A stretch of DNA of 64,000 nt from Panorpa germanica (Eukaryota; Arthropoda; Insecta; Mecoptera; Panorpidae), in assembly GCA_963678705.1 (NCBI GenBank), contig OY783204.1, positions 21,276,759-21,340,758 of the forward strand. The letters run 5' to 3'. The position numbers were made by a program, and so were the translations under genes. Below, one piece after another: positions 48,930-61,695 of this stretch. The notes under the pieces were generated by a model. The model was given only the letters and a program-made list of their open reading frames with translations. It was not told the origin of the DNA and made no database searches. Every line of letters begins with the position of its first letter. Position 1 is the stretch's first letter.

Positions 48930-49215
48930 GTGCAGACGCTATAGGTAGTTGAGTATGCAAAATGTGAGGACTAACATCTATGGTCGGATTCTTATACCTG
49001 AGACCCCAAATAATAACAAAACACATATTGCCACCAGATGTGATGGTCCCTTCCCGCTCCCTTCACATCCCCTCTCTGATGGGAAGGGAAAAATGGACCA
49101 AATATTTGACCGGCAAGATCCGCATTATTAATTTTTGACCTTTTCTTAACTTAAATCCATTGGTGAAATTCGGTCCTCACATTTTGCATACTCACTTACC
49201 TCTAGCGCCCGGTCT
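48930..49215. mobile_element. Inverted-repeat MITE ('GAGTATGCAAAATGTGAGGAC' ends)
   Basis: About 285 bp. The left end GAGTATGCAAAATGTGAGGA (48951-48970) is inverted exactly at 49173-49192, and the flanking GC..GCTATAGGTAGTT / GCGCTAGAGGTAAGT extends the repeat outward to roughly 35 bp. No coding frame; single copy in this window. Confidence 0.75.
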
Positions 49216-50439
49216 ATTAGGTCACACGCGAATTTATCAATAGTATTGGTTTCCAGTTTTCATAATTTTCTTCCAGCCTAGCTGTTGTTAACTTTTTTTA
49301 GGTTCCATTCGAGATTAATAATCAAATGTATCTAGTCACAATTGCTTTCTTGTTTACCTGAAACTATTATTTTCTTAGCGCTAGTCACAATTGTCTCTCG
49401 GCCTATATAAAATTACCTTTTATATTTTTTTCAAGCTCTTATTAGGTTTCCGACCATTAGAGCGTACAACTTCCTTCCGATTCCCTTCTGTTCCACGTTT
49501 TATTTAATAAAGCCAATGCATTTGATGTGAACTGTGCGAACCTGTGGATGTTTACCTTTATAGTCCTTATTTGAGGAAATGTGACAAAAATGTACAAAAA
49601 ATGTTTTGGTAAGAATTTAAGTATGACTATTATGATTTTAAGAAAACAAGATGTTGTTTTGATAGAGCGAGAAGAATTTAGTACCATACCTTAGATATTT
49701 ACATCTATTTTCAGAAGACACAGTAGATTAGAGCATTGATGCTTGACGCTTGGCTTGCTGTGTCTCTGGATTTGATCACTAGACCAGAGTTATATTTTCC
49801 GGGTGTACATACATAATCATAAACTTATTAGGCAGCGGTAAAGTTAACATATATGATGCCATAACACCATAAAAATTGCCAACATTGTAGAAGATCATCG
49901 GTGATAGGATTCAGCATCGTAAATAGGTTACCTTAACTAATTTTCCTGTGCATATTAACCATTCAATTTACAGACACATTTCAATATATATCTCAATAAA
50001 TATTATCTTTTCACCCACACTGTCCAAATCTAAGTAACCATAAAGGGTCACACGGAAAAGGCCGCGTGTTTAATAATAATCAGAATTGTAAACATCGATC
50101 ATAGTAATTATATTTAGTAAATTACGATATAAATAATGTATAGTAATATTACGTGACGTGACGTGACGTGACGTAACGGTATCACATGAACACATTTACA
50201 CGAAATTTAAACAGAAACTTAGCACGACCTCGACCACACTGTAAATTACAGGAAATTGTGTTACTTAAGATGTTTGGTGTGCTACTTGCTTGTTACTTGT
50301 TGCGTTTACCATTAAGATATACACACTGTATGACCATGTTCTTAGATTAATATGTTAATTATTTTCCATTGAATGGTTTTACTTGTTGTTTCAAATGATT
50401 TAATGAAAATAAATTACATGCGAAATAAATAACACATAC
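49216..50439. other. Intergenic DNA with an ACGTG microsatellite
   Basis: Five perfect or near-perfect ACGTG units at 50151-50175. A 76-codon minus-strand frame at 49457-49687 is judged chance. No gene. Confidence 0.5.
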
Positions 50440-50946
50440 AAGTTTATTCTGTGAAAATTTGCAGTCGATTGGAGTAAAACTGTCGGAGATATAGAGTCCG
50501 GTGTCCTCTCTAGCTCAAAATTTACTGGACCGATCATTTTAAAATTTTGCACACTTTTTCTTTACATAAATACCGAGGTAGCGCTGTCGCGTTTTTTTTT
50601 TTAAAATTTTAAAGTATTTTAAAGTAACAAAGTTTCTGATTTTTTTCATGACAAATCGATATTTTGAGTTCTATGTGTTGTAAAAATTGAAAAATTAATA
50701 AAAAGAACTCGATAGGGTGACCTGCAAAAACTTATCAACTAATGAAATCATTTTGGTTTTTCGATTTCAGGAAATCCAGTGATGAGTTATGAGTGGCACC
50801 GCAATGTTACTTTTATTTGTGACGTCTGTGGAGTTTCGCTGTCAATGCCTCATTTCTTGATATTTATTTATGAAAATTTCACACAGTATTCTTTAAATGT
50901 TATTTTATCATGTAGTAATTATAGAAATAATTATATATTAACTATA
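50440..50946 (+). repeat. Dispersed repeat family C, copy 2
   Basis: About 507 bp matching 34727-35296 in the same orientation but lacking a ~60-bp segment after the GATATAGAGT box. Confidence 0.8.
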
Positions 50947-53900
50947 ATTATATAACCCCCTCTTACTATCGGCGACTATCCATACGATTTTTAGATAGTA
51001 CCAACATTCAAAGAATATGTATCAAAATTTCATGACATTACAACTATTAGTTTACGAGTTAGAGTAGCTTTAGTAACGATACTTTTGCAATTTTCAAAAC
51101 AACTGAAATATCTGATATTCGTTTGTTAGTTAATAATATCCTTTTAATGGGAAAAATACAGTTCAAGCAAAGCAATGTCTTGAGAAGTGTTATTCGGATT
51201 CGGTCCAATTCATATTGATAGTAACGCCATAGTAACAGCATGGATGTACCAAGTGACGTAATTTTCCATTGCTCTTGTTAGCAGTGTGAAGGTACGCAGT
51301 GTGTATATTGGCATTTAACTATACAATCGAATATATAACATATATCAATTAATAACTATTTCGTTTTTAATAACGCATTCTTGAAATATCGCTTTCACTA
51401 CTGTATTTAATGAAATTGTTTTATTAATTAAATAAAATTAAATTCACTACATTGACAATATAGTTGATTAAATTTCCAATATTAAGAAAAATTCTCGCAG
51501 TGAAAAATATTCCACTATATAAAACCGAACGAACGCCTGGAATGTATGCAATATATTATACTTTTATATATGAAATATTAAAATATAAAGAATTCATATA
51601 AAATGGTTAAATTTTATATTGTATTAAAATATAATGCGAGTAATTATATAGTATAGTGCTTTATGGATGTTCCAGCTGACCTGAAATTCACACGACTACG
51701 TGTAAATCCACGTTATAATCAATTTAATGGTTCAGCGCCGTCCATCGCGGGTGGTGCACTGTGGAATATCGCTAAATGGAGGTTAAACATACGCAAATGT
51801 TCCAGAAACCGCATAAAACTGTAAACGAGTGTATAAAGTGGATAGCTCATTTAAAGTACCGGGTTTATTTCACGTTTTTGGATTACATTTTTTAAATATG
51901 TTCATGTGATGACCGCATATTACTTATATGTATATATGTACTATTATTTTAATAATATTTATCAATTCATTTTATACAATTATACAATATTAATTCATTT
52001 TTCTATTTAATAAATATATTTATAATTATTCTATATATATATATATATATATATACTCTACTTATAAAGTCATTTCAATGAATAATGTGTTTCGTCTTCT
52101 AGCACGTAATTTAAGATTTATCAATATATACAAAGATAGCATTATTATTGTTGAGCTCATGAAATCGATGTTAAGTTGAATTATATTTATTTATAATGGT
52201 AACACGGTGTCAATTCAGAAATATTGTTTTTTTCTTATTTTTTGATTAAGAAGGTTCTGTAAGTATATCACTTTTCACCAATAATTAAATTAACCCTAAT
52301 CTAGGGGAAATTAATTACTTATGCCCAGGAGATAACTTTAATTTGAAACGCACTAAATAGAGATTTGTTTATGGTATATGTAAATATATTTATGTAAAAA
52401 GAATTACATAAAAAATAAAAAGTAAAATTTTTACATAATAAATTTAATGTAAAACTTCCGTGTATTCACGTAAAACGTTTGCTCGATTTACATACGTTTA
52501 CATAGGTTTTCTTACATAAAATTTAATTTTGGGGTTTACTGTGATAATATTTTATACATTTTTAGGTGAAGTATTTAAATTTATTGAACTCAGATGAATT
52601 TCTTTTGAATTTGTAAATTTATTTTTTTTGTGATAAAAAAAATTTAAATAGAAATCAATATCAAAGTCGATTGATAACCGAGAATAATTAGTTTTGTTTA
52701 GTTTTAGAACAAATTAACGTTGAATTGTTTTGAGAAAATTAATTTAAGAGACTACGCGGCTCTAATGTCCAGTTCATTAGTAAGACATTTATAAATATTA
52801 CGTATTGTGATAACGACGGTACAATATTCGAGTTACAAGTATCCAGCGGCACACAACAAGTTTATATTCATTATAATTTCATTTGGTTGCATTTATGACA
52901 ATTTGACATACACCTGCATACTCAACTTAAATTTTCATTTCTCATAGATGACTCGCTAATGAACTGAACGATCGATGTATGCTCGATAAACAAAAAACGT
53001 ATGTCATGTAATATTCTTCTAAAGTTATGTTTCATTATTTACTGAAGTTTGTATCGAAAGTGTATTAAAATACCTGCTAAACATAATTTACATAATTTAA
53101 TATATCTTTTTACTTTATATAACGTTACGTTTTATTACTTACTAAAGTTCAAAATAATTTTGTTACGTTGTCATTTAATAAATGTATTTAATAATGTATT
53201 TAATAATATATTGTATTTGACTAATATATTAATTTAATATGTAACATTATATAATGTTTCAAAGGAAATAATATTAACGTCTGAAAACGTTGATTTTTGT
53301 CGAATAATAACTTTTGTTATCATTATATTAACTTAGAGAAATGTATATAAAAGGTAACCTTGTTACTGTAAAATGAACCGTACAAATAAGTAACTATGAT
53401 TAGCGTAACATTATGTAATTTTACATTAAGAAATGTATATAAGAAAACATACATTTATGTCAAAGGATACGTAATCTGTAATCTGACATTATTTTAACCT
53501 ACAAATTTTAATGTAAAGGTAATTTTAATTATAAATATACTTTAAATACATGTAACTCTGTTTAGCGAGTAAGATGTAAAATATTGGTAAGACATTTTAC
53601 ATCATTTCTAATGTAATATTTACGTTTTATGTTTAGCAGGATCGTAGTTTCAACAATCTCGGGTATGATATCGACTCTGATATATATATGTACTTATTAT
53701 TTTCAGGCACGTGTGGCTACTGTCCCGGGGCCTCCACAACAGAGATCAAAGCACTATATTTTTGAAAATTTGACGGAAAAAAATTGTTCCCTTTATTCGA
53801 AAATTATTAGGGGCCTTCACACCTCTAAATCCGGCCCTGATTATTTTCTGTATTTGTAAAAAGTTATTTTTAGCTTAGGTACACGCTGGGGACAAGACTA

Positions 53901-54448
53901 TCTTTGGAGAAACTGAGCGGACCGTTGCCCAAATAAAGGCAACGCTAACAATTTTTATTGAAAGATTTTGTATCAACCCAGGTGGAAAATAAACCTTGAA
54001 ATTAGCTTGTTGCACTGCGTTACAAGTTTCAATATGAGAAATTAACTTGAAATTAGCGTGTAGCAAGCTAACAATTTTGAATAAAAAATAAAAATACTTC
54101 ACCACCATATAAAAACAGATCTTCATAAGAAACAATTTTTCCAACGTAAAGGTAACAGATACCACACACGAATTAGAGCATCCCCTGGGCTTTGTATAAC
54201 GGTGTAGGTGTTTAAATAGGGTGGGTGAATATGTTCGTTGAGTTACGCGTTCATTGTGTCCATGTAACCACACTGTATACTGTACATTGTACATGGTACA
54301 TAATACACACACATACACACACTAACATCAAACACGGCACATCCTAAATGTGGTCATTTGTGGTTCTCAGAGCACGTTGGATCGACTCTTTGTGACCACA
54401 GTACGGCTCTCTTCAACCACGGAACGGTTTTACACCGCCTCCCAGGGA
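50947..54448. other. Intergenic / 3' flanking region of the minus-strand exon at 54.5 kb
   Basis: Very AT-rich, with an (AT)n tract at 52034-52054. 52370-53640 is unusually dense in TTACAT/ATGTAA and TTACGT words. A solitary hAT-like end (minus strand CAGGGCCGGATTTAGAGGTG) is at about 53810-53842. The 147-codon minus frame at 53875-54318 could lie in the 3' UTR of the gene ending at 54449 but looks non-coding. Confidence 0.45.
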
Positions 54449-54582
54449 TTACCGTCGGTTCGATAGATGTAGAGACTCGTAGATGGCACCGTACAATGCT
54501 GAGAGGACTATCAGCACCAGGATGTTGAAGGAACTGTTGGAGAGTCCTGCAGAACCTGTCTGCATTGCTGCTGGACGTTCAC
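54449..54582 (-). CDS. Probable terminal exon of an unidentified membrane or GPI-anchored protein
   Basis: A strong acceptor (TATTTTCTTCCAG) precedes an open frame of 44 codons reading GERPAAMQTGSAGLSNSS, then the hydrophobic FNILVLIVLSALYGAIY, then ESLHLSNRR and a stop. The local base composition is much less AT-rich than its surroundings. The small-residue stretch followed by a hydrophobic run near the C-terminus resembles a GPI-attachment signal or a C-terminal anchor, as in insect neural immunoglobulin-superfamily proteins, but that is inference from shape only. No upstream exon was found before 64000, so the gene would have a last intron of more than 9.4 kb. The complete protein is not in the window. 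Confidence 0.5.
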
Positions 54583-57506
54583 CTGGAAGAAAATAGGAAA
54601 GATTTCTATTAGATATTTAAAAATTGAAATTTGAGTTCGATTTGTGACGTCTATTATTTATGTGTTGCTAGAGACAGCAGTAAATATTATCTGACATATT
54701 CTTAATGTGTAAAGTGTCAGTAAAATATGTTAAAAAAAAGTTTGATAGTTAATTTTAGTCGTTATTTTGTTTAAGTACATAGTACCTATAAGCATGTATT
54801 TATGAGTATGAAGATATCAGTTAGAAGCCGGATTCGATCCCGGGTCTCCCATTTAGTACACGGGTATTTTTCAATTGTACTACTTCTGTTCGACAAATCA
54901 TTTTTAATCGGAATTATCAGTTAGTGTAAAATTATTCAACTGTATTCAACATGGAATAAACCGCTTTAGGCGCCCCTTTTGGAATAGTTTATCTCCCATG
55001 AACTAAAATGCTCGGCGACTCAACATTTGAAGAGAATGAAGGGTGAAGGAAGTGCACATATTAAAACATAATATTTTTTACTTTTACAATTTCTGTTGGT
55101 AGAAATACATTTGAGTTTATTATTTTTTTTTCAATACTATTTGTTACATTTTTAATATCAGTAGATATATGCAATTATTTTCATTCAATATAAATGTGTT
55201 TTTAAAATTTTAATAAATAGTAATTAGTACCCTGATCGGAGACATGACTTGTTGCCTAGGTCGTTTGTATTAAGGAAGTATTTTCTACAGCATTCCTAAC
55301 CCTATTCATTGGGTACAGACAGTATCGCTTGGTACTGCTTAGCTGCACCATAGCACTATTGTATGACAGAGATAACAACTGATTAGAATGACGTCAGAAA
55401 TAATAGTTTCCCTTTAATTGGTAAAAGAGACAAAGATGACAATATTAATTGCTAATACCTATTATTATATTATGAAACACTAGTTAAAATATAAGCATAT
55501 TTGAAGTTCAATCTCTAGTTTATTAATACATAATAAATGATTATTTCAAATAAAATTTAGAATTACAACCGGAAATAAATGTTATTGCTTTGGGTCTGCC
55601 TCGCAAATTGTAAACTAAACATTATTATATTCGTATATAAAGTTATAATAAAACTAGTGGTAAAGCTTTTGCAAATTTTGGAAAGAAAATTTTTGCGAAA
55701 AATATATGGTGCATATGGTGGAGAATAAGACAAACGTGGTTTGCGGAACATCTTATATTTTCGCTATTTTTAATATTTCTTTACTTTTAACACTGACCAG
55801 ATATTACAATTGCATTCTGGTTAGATGAGCAAACGGTATATATTAGTTATAGCCACTTTCATTGTAATCAGTGTCAACGGCCAACAGAGTTGATATTTAG
55901 AGTTGACAGAACTCACTGTGCATAATGTTAAGTTATTATAAAATCAGATAAAAAGAAATTGACAATTTAAATAATAATTGTCGTTTCTTTGATTTCAGGT
56001 ATGATAGTATAATTTAAGTTAAATAGTGTAATTATTATAATGTGTATGTAACTTACTAAAATAAAAGTCTTTGATTTCAGTACCATGAAGGTTGTTTCAA
56101 ACAAATATAATCTTTTTGTACCAGTTTTACCGAGTGGGCTAGATATGCACCCGTAATTTATCAGCATGCTAAGGATTGTCACATATGCACCATGGTTTAT
56201 ATCTAATCACATAATACATCGGGACCTGGATATACCTACAGTAAAAGATGAAATAGTGCTGAAATAGAACCAAAGTATACAAGGAGAGAATAATAGAACA
56301 TCCAAACAATTTGGCCAGCTGTCTAATGTCCAATATTTCCACAGTACGCAGACTGAAAAAGAAGGTACCTCAGGACCTACTAGCCAAATAAACAGAATCT
56401 AGGATCTATTAAAATTGAGAGATGAATCGATGGGCACATCCCGCGCAAGACATTTTATTTTGACATACCTATCACTGAATGTCCTATAAGCAGGAGAGAT
56501 TGTAATAATCTTAAGTAATCAAAAAAAATAAAAAATTTATCAGCAAGTAATATTTTAACTTGCAGTAATGAGGCTACTACAAAATATTTATAACGACTTA
56601 CAATCTCAAATATGTGTTTTGATCGCAAAAGAAGGCGTAACTTTGCTTCCAGTGTTTTCACTCCTTACAAGGACTGAACCTCTTGACATACAAAGTTTCA
56701 AGCGTCTCATATACAAATCTTTTTGATATAATCTTCTTGTTCAGACTATTACAATCAGAAGATGTTAAAGGGAACAACGAAACGTAATAAATAGCCAACA
56801 TATTGCTCTCTCATTTTGTTCTAATTTATTCACGAAGAACCTACCCCTACCCGTACCCGTTCATCTTACATCGTACATCGTCTTTATCTAAAGCTTTAAA
56901 GTTTTTGTTTTGTTATAAACTAAATTATTATCAGCTGTACTTTTGTATTACACTCAAAAGACTTTAACACCATACTATACATAATATATATGTATATAGA
57001 TATAGATGCTATAGAACTTACTGAAATCTTGACTACCCTTTATATCTCTTATGAGAGCTGTTATAATAATCCTATTGTTCAATATGGAATGTAACAATTA
57101 TAACTTACAACAATCGGGTTAGAACTAGGAGTCGTTGTTAACATTTCGGTGATACAGAATGAAAGCTCCAACAAGAGAACACTCGAACAATATGTGCCGA
57201 AGTCATGAGCGCCGAATTTGATAATTCTAAAAGGTACAGAAAACTTTTCTTAGTATAATATACTTTTTCTCTTTTTAACATCATACGTTGTTGTCTCTCT
57301 TACTTTTAAAAATATTTATTTTACTAGAGATAAAACTCCAACAGAATATCGTAGAAAAAGAAACAAGATATATCTGTCTCTGTTACACTTTAATGGTTTA
57401 TTTGCAACTTCATTCAATACTGGTACGGTAGTGAGAATAGGTGCAGTGATTTTGTAAATTGCAGATTATATTACTGATATTCTCTTGAACGAGGGAAATC
57501 AAATTA
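54583..57506. other. Long AT-rich stretch, possibly intronic
   Basis: If the exon at 54449-54582 is real, this is intron. A short GC-rich stretch at 54826-54862 contains GGATTCGATCCCGGG, similar to a tRNA B box, as found in tRNA-derived SINEs. No exons recognised. Confidence 0.4.
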
Positions 57507-57576
57507 AATTCTTTCATGACAAAAAAATCACACGCATTTTCAATATGATGTCAAAGTGACTCCAAAATGTTTAGTG

Positions 57577-57578
<2 letters not shown>
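57507..57578 (+). mobile_element. MITE family A, 3' half
   Basis: Matches the right ~72 bp of the family A element (TTCTTTCATGACAAAAAAATC ... CCAAAATGTTTAGTGGG). The left part is missing. Confidence 0.8.

Positions 57579-57649
<71 letters not shown>
57579..57649. repeat. (TA)n microsatellite
   Basis: About 35 uninterrupted TA dinucleotides, starting exactly at the right end of the MITE fragment. Confidence 0.97.
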
Positions 57650-57652
<3 letters not shown>

Positions 57653-60600
57653 GCAAAAAAAAATTGTGTCATCAACAAAAAACACAACGACAAACAATGC
57701 TTACAAAGTGCACATCTGAGTACAACGGTGCTGAAACATCGCGGAGGCGCCAAATTGGAAATAACGTCCGTTGACAGATTTATCCCAGTAAACGGACGCC
57801 ACTGCACTTAGCCTTATATTGTACATACCACATACAATATACTTCCATCTTCCAGCTTGGGGTTGCTGTACGAGAAGAGTGTAGGTGTACAATAAACGTG
57901 AACGTGTATTTCCACGTGTTAGACTTTTTAATTAATTTACATCATAACGTGGTACAGTAGGAGTACATGTTTGAATATTCTGACTTCTAACTCAACAATG
58001 GCAAAGCAGAAACTAAAGCTGAAGCCGCTAAGTCTACTTCAATTAAGGAACTGTACCATTGTACCGGTATTCCAGCATGCCAGTGTTCCAGTGTTCCAGT
58101 ATCAGTACCAGTGTACCACCACACTAAATAATTAATGATGAGAATTGTAGTCTCATTATTTTATGTAAACGTATAAATCATCAGTAGAGGATCAAATTTC
58201 ATTTTTGTTCACAACTTACATACAACTGTTTGTTAAAGTATATCAATTATAGGATACTTAGATGTATGTAGAATTAAAAAACTTCCAATTAAAAGTTTAT
58301 TGACCCTATATTATAATGTTTCAACTAAAAGTTTATATGTTTGTTTGTTTATATGTTTACGCGATTCGTATGGTGGCTCGAAAACTGTTCCATGCATCTT
58401 ATTGAAAATTGCCTATTTCGTAGAGAAAAAAATTCTAAGACTTTTTGCGTCCTCGGATTTCCCCCTGAATTTCCTGAAAACCCGTAATTTTGGAAAAACT
58501 AAAATAAAATTTGTTGCTTTTTGCTCTATAACTTTTAATTCATAAAACATAGAAAGTTGAAATTTGGAAAAGGGGGCGTTGAGAAAATTGGGAGGCGCAG
58601 TAGGAAACTTTGGAGAAAACTCAAATTTTGAATTACATAATAATGAAATATGTTATTAAGAAAGAAAAATTCAAAAATTTTATTTGGGGGTACAGGGGCG
58701 GTTTTTGCCGAGGGTAAAAATAGGGCTACAAAGTTGAAATTTTATATATGGACTAACTTTGATACCTTATTTACAAATCGAAAAAAAAATCCCAAATTTA
58801 AAAAAAAAGTTGGTCAAATAATGAACAAATTGAAAAATATATATTTCTTTAGTCAGTTAGGATGAAAAATTATTTGTTGTTATATGTAAAATAAATATGG
58901 AACGAGTGTAATATTTCAATTTAAAAATGGAATTAAACTTTGAAATGAAATTTAATTTATATACAAAAGACAGTCGTCGCTTGCGACGGGGGTAGTTAAA
59001 TTATAATATTCTTATAAGATAAGAGATAAATTATAAGAGAGAATGATTCAAGTATAGTTACGTTTTTATACCCCATTGGAAATTCTTTCAACTTATATTA
59101 ATCACTAATCTGGATAACATATAACCATTATCTTAAACAATTATCATTAAACAAATAAATTCAATAATTATGTCTAGACATTAGTCTGCTAAACAACTAA
59201 AGAAATACATAATGGATTTTAACAATCTAAAAATATTCATGCAAGGGTCACAAGGGAAAAACGAAATAATTACATACTCAAAAACTTGTGCGTAAAACTC
59301 AAAAGATATAGCTATTACACTGTGTGATCTGTATCTCAAACTACAGAGCAGTAAAACGAAAACAAAATTCACAAAAATAGCAAAAACCTAAATATGCACT
59401 CAAATGACACAAAAACGGAGCCGTGCTATTCAACAGATGACGATACATAACAAAGATTGCAGGCATCTGATGACATATTCCTAATTGATATAAAAATTTA
59501 ATCAAAATAAAATAACTTCAGGCTAGCATGACCTTGCTGTTGATTGAAATCGCCTCAAATTCTAAAAAAAAAAAAAAAAGGAAGAAAAATATCAGAAGTG
59601 GGATCTGCAAAAACGATTTGTCTTGCAGACCGAGCATCTACTGCTGTTGTTGCGGGACCGTTTGGTTTAGTAAGTGCAGTAGCACTTAGATACATTTTTA
59701 TACCGGCGTAGTACTATTTGTATTAGATTCCCAATGGGATGCAAAACAAACCACCGGTCGTATTTCAAACGCTTTATATACTTAAATATTAAACCTCAAG
59801 CAATTTATATTTCTGGAAAAATAAAAGAAATATTAGACAAGTCAAAAACACAATGTTGTTTACTATAGATTGTTCTTTTTTGTGGTTTTAAGTAAAATAA
59901 TGTTTGCTCGTTTAATAGTCGGTGAATACATACATTATGAATTTGAATTGTGTTGATTATCATAGGACTGCTTAAACAATCATGTCAAATGTATCTGTTA
60001 ACCTTGATTTGTGCCTTAAAAATTAATCTCATTCAAAGACAAATGCCTTTATCGTAAACTCTCGGCGAGACATTTGTCAAAACATTTGTTGATCTGTCGA
60101 GAATAAACATGCCTATTGGTTTCACCTCTCGTTTCCTTTATCTTGTATCAATAACCGAGGCAAGCCAACGCGAGACGAGAGCTACAGTACACACTCGATT
60201 TCGCCTGTCTTGGCGAGAGTGAACTTCCGACATAATAGTCACTTCATTACATTTTATTGAGATACTTGGAAGTTCGAGTTGACACATTTTATTGCGATCT
60301 ACTCTGGTTTCCAAATATTACAATGTAAACGAGTTTGAAATGAGGATTCTAACAAGGCATATATACCATAATTTATTAATTAATTCACATATTTTAATAA
60401 TCATTACATTTTCTTTAAATTTCTTGAATAAAACCAAATTATTATGCTAATTTGTTTAAATCCCGCTAATAATCGGGAACTGAAGCTGATACAACACGGG
60501 AAAATTGAAATTGCCACCCATTCAAGATGCTACTCGGGGCAAGAACCTCGGCTCGGCTTCGTAAATTCGAAGATGAAATCATGGCATAAATCTGTCGATT

Positions 60601-60735
60601 GCTATAATTCAGCTGATAAGAAATTAGATTTCAAAGAAACAACAACCAATGGGCTTGTTAACTCTTTTTATAGGGGCTCATATGTATATTGGCGTTTTTT
60701 TTAAATTTCCAAATAATATAATTATAGCTATATTA
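57650..60735. other. Long AT-rich stretch, possibly intronic
   Basis: Short frames at 58300-58865 and 60444-60704 have no recognisable family features. 58440-58850 is A/T-run-rich and low in complexity. No gene is supported. Confidence 0.45.
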
Positions 60736-61364
60736 AATGGGCTTGTGTCCTCATTTTTTAGTGGTCGATTTTTCAATTGTTGATTGAAATTGAAGTTAAT
60801 AAATGTGTATTGGCGCGTCTATTTTATTAAATATCTAAATATTGACGGAGATATAGCAATTAAAAGTATGAATTGTAGTTTTAGCGCTAGAAATGGTCGG
60901 CCATATTTGTATGACGTGAAATGCATTTTAACGTCAGTTATTTGTTGAGTAGGTCAGTGCTGTGGTAATGTTCTGTAGCTGTTGGTAGTCAAATAATCAA
61001 GTCAAGTCAAAGAATAATAAGTTTTTATTTTATTTAACCCTGCTAAGGCAGACATAATATTGGAATTTGATTGTTCCTTGAAATAGCTGTAAATAATATT
61101 TGATATTTTGATATATAAGTACATATAGCAGAGATTTATGAGCTGTAAGGTTGGTAGCGGTTATGATGTCACATACATTTGGAATGTGTACTACGTTAAA
61201 TCCCTTTAATAATTAAAGAGACAAAATGATTTTTTTAATTGTTAATATCTCTTTACATATAAGGAGTTATTAAAAAATAATTGAACATTTGAGGTTCTAG
61301 TAACCCACTTTATCAATATATAGTACAGTTTTATAGAAATTAAGACATAGGACACAAGGCCATT
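60736..61364 (+). mobile_element. MITE family B, copy 4
   Basis: 629 bp, same orientation as copy 1; ends AATGGGCTTGTGTCCTCAT and AGGACACAAGGCCATT. Confidence 0.92.
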
Positions 61365-61574
61365 TGAACTTCACTTTTGCCGTTTTAAATATGCATAATA
61401 CGTCACAGAAGAAATAAATAATCGAGATTACTTTTCCTTTTTCAAAACCTTTGCAATATAATACCTCATTGAATACAGAACCCAACTATTGGTAGTAAAT
61501 GAGGTATTAAATTTGTATGCGTCTCTGTTGTATAAAAGGGATGTGGCGTACAATGCATTGGAATTTTCTATAAG

Positions 61575-61695
61575 GTTGGTTCTCTTTAATAATTAAAGAG
61601 ACAAAATGACTTTTTTATTTGTTAATATTTCGTAAAATATAAGGAGTTATAAAAAAATAATTGGGCATAACACAGTTTTAAAGAAATTAAGTTAT
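61575..61695 (+). repeat. Fragment of MITE family B right half
   Basis: CTCTTTAATAATTAAAGAGACAAAATGAC through TAAGGAGTTAT and AAAGAAATTAAG repeats the right third of the family B element, about 210 bp after copy 4, but with a rearranged and shortened end. Confidence 0.7.

Noticed and set aside
53875-54318. 147-codon minus-strand frame as a gene
   Set aside because: Composition is not protein-like (runs of Tyr/Cys/Val from CA repeats); it probably falls in the 3' UTR or flank of the exon at 54449.
57571-57807. 78-codon minus frame ending in alternating Ile-Tyr
   Set aside because: The Ile-Tyr repeat is just the translated (TA)n microsatellite.
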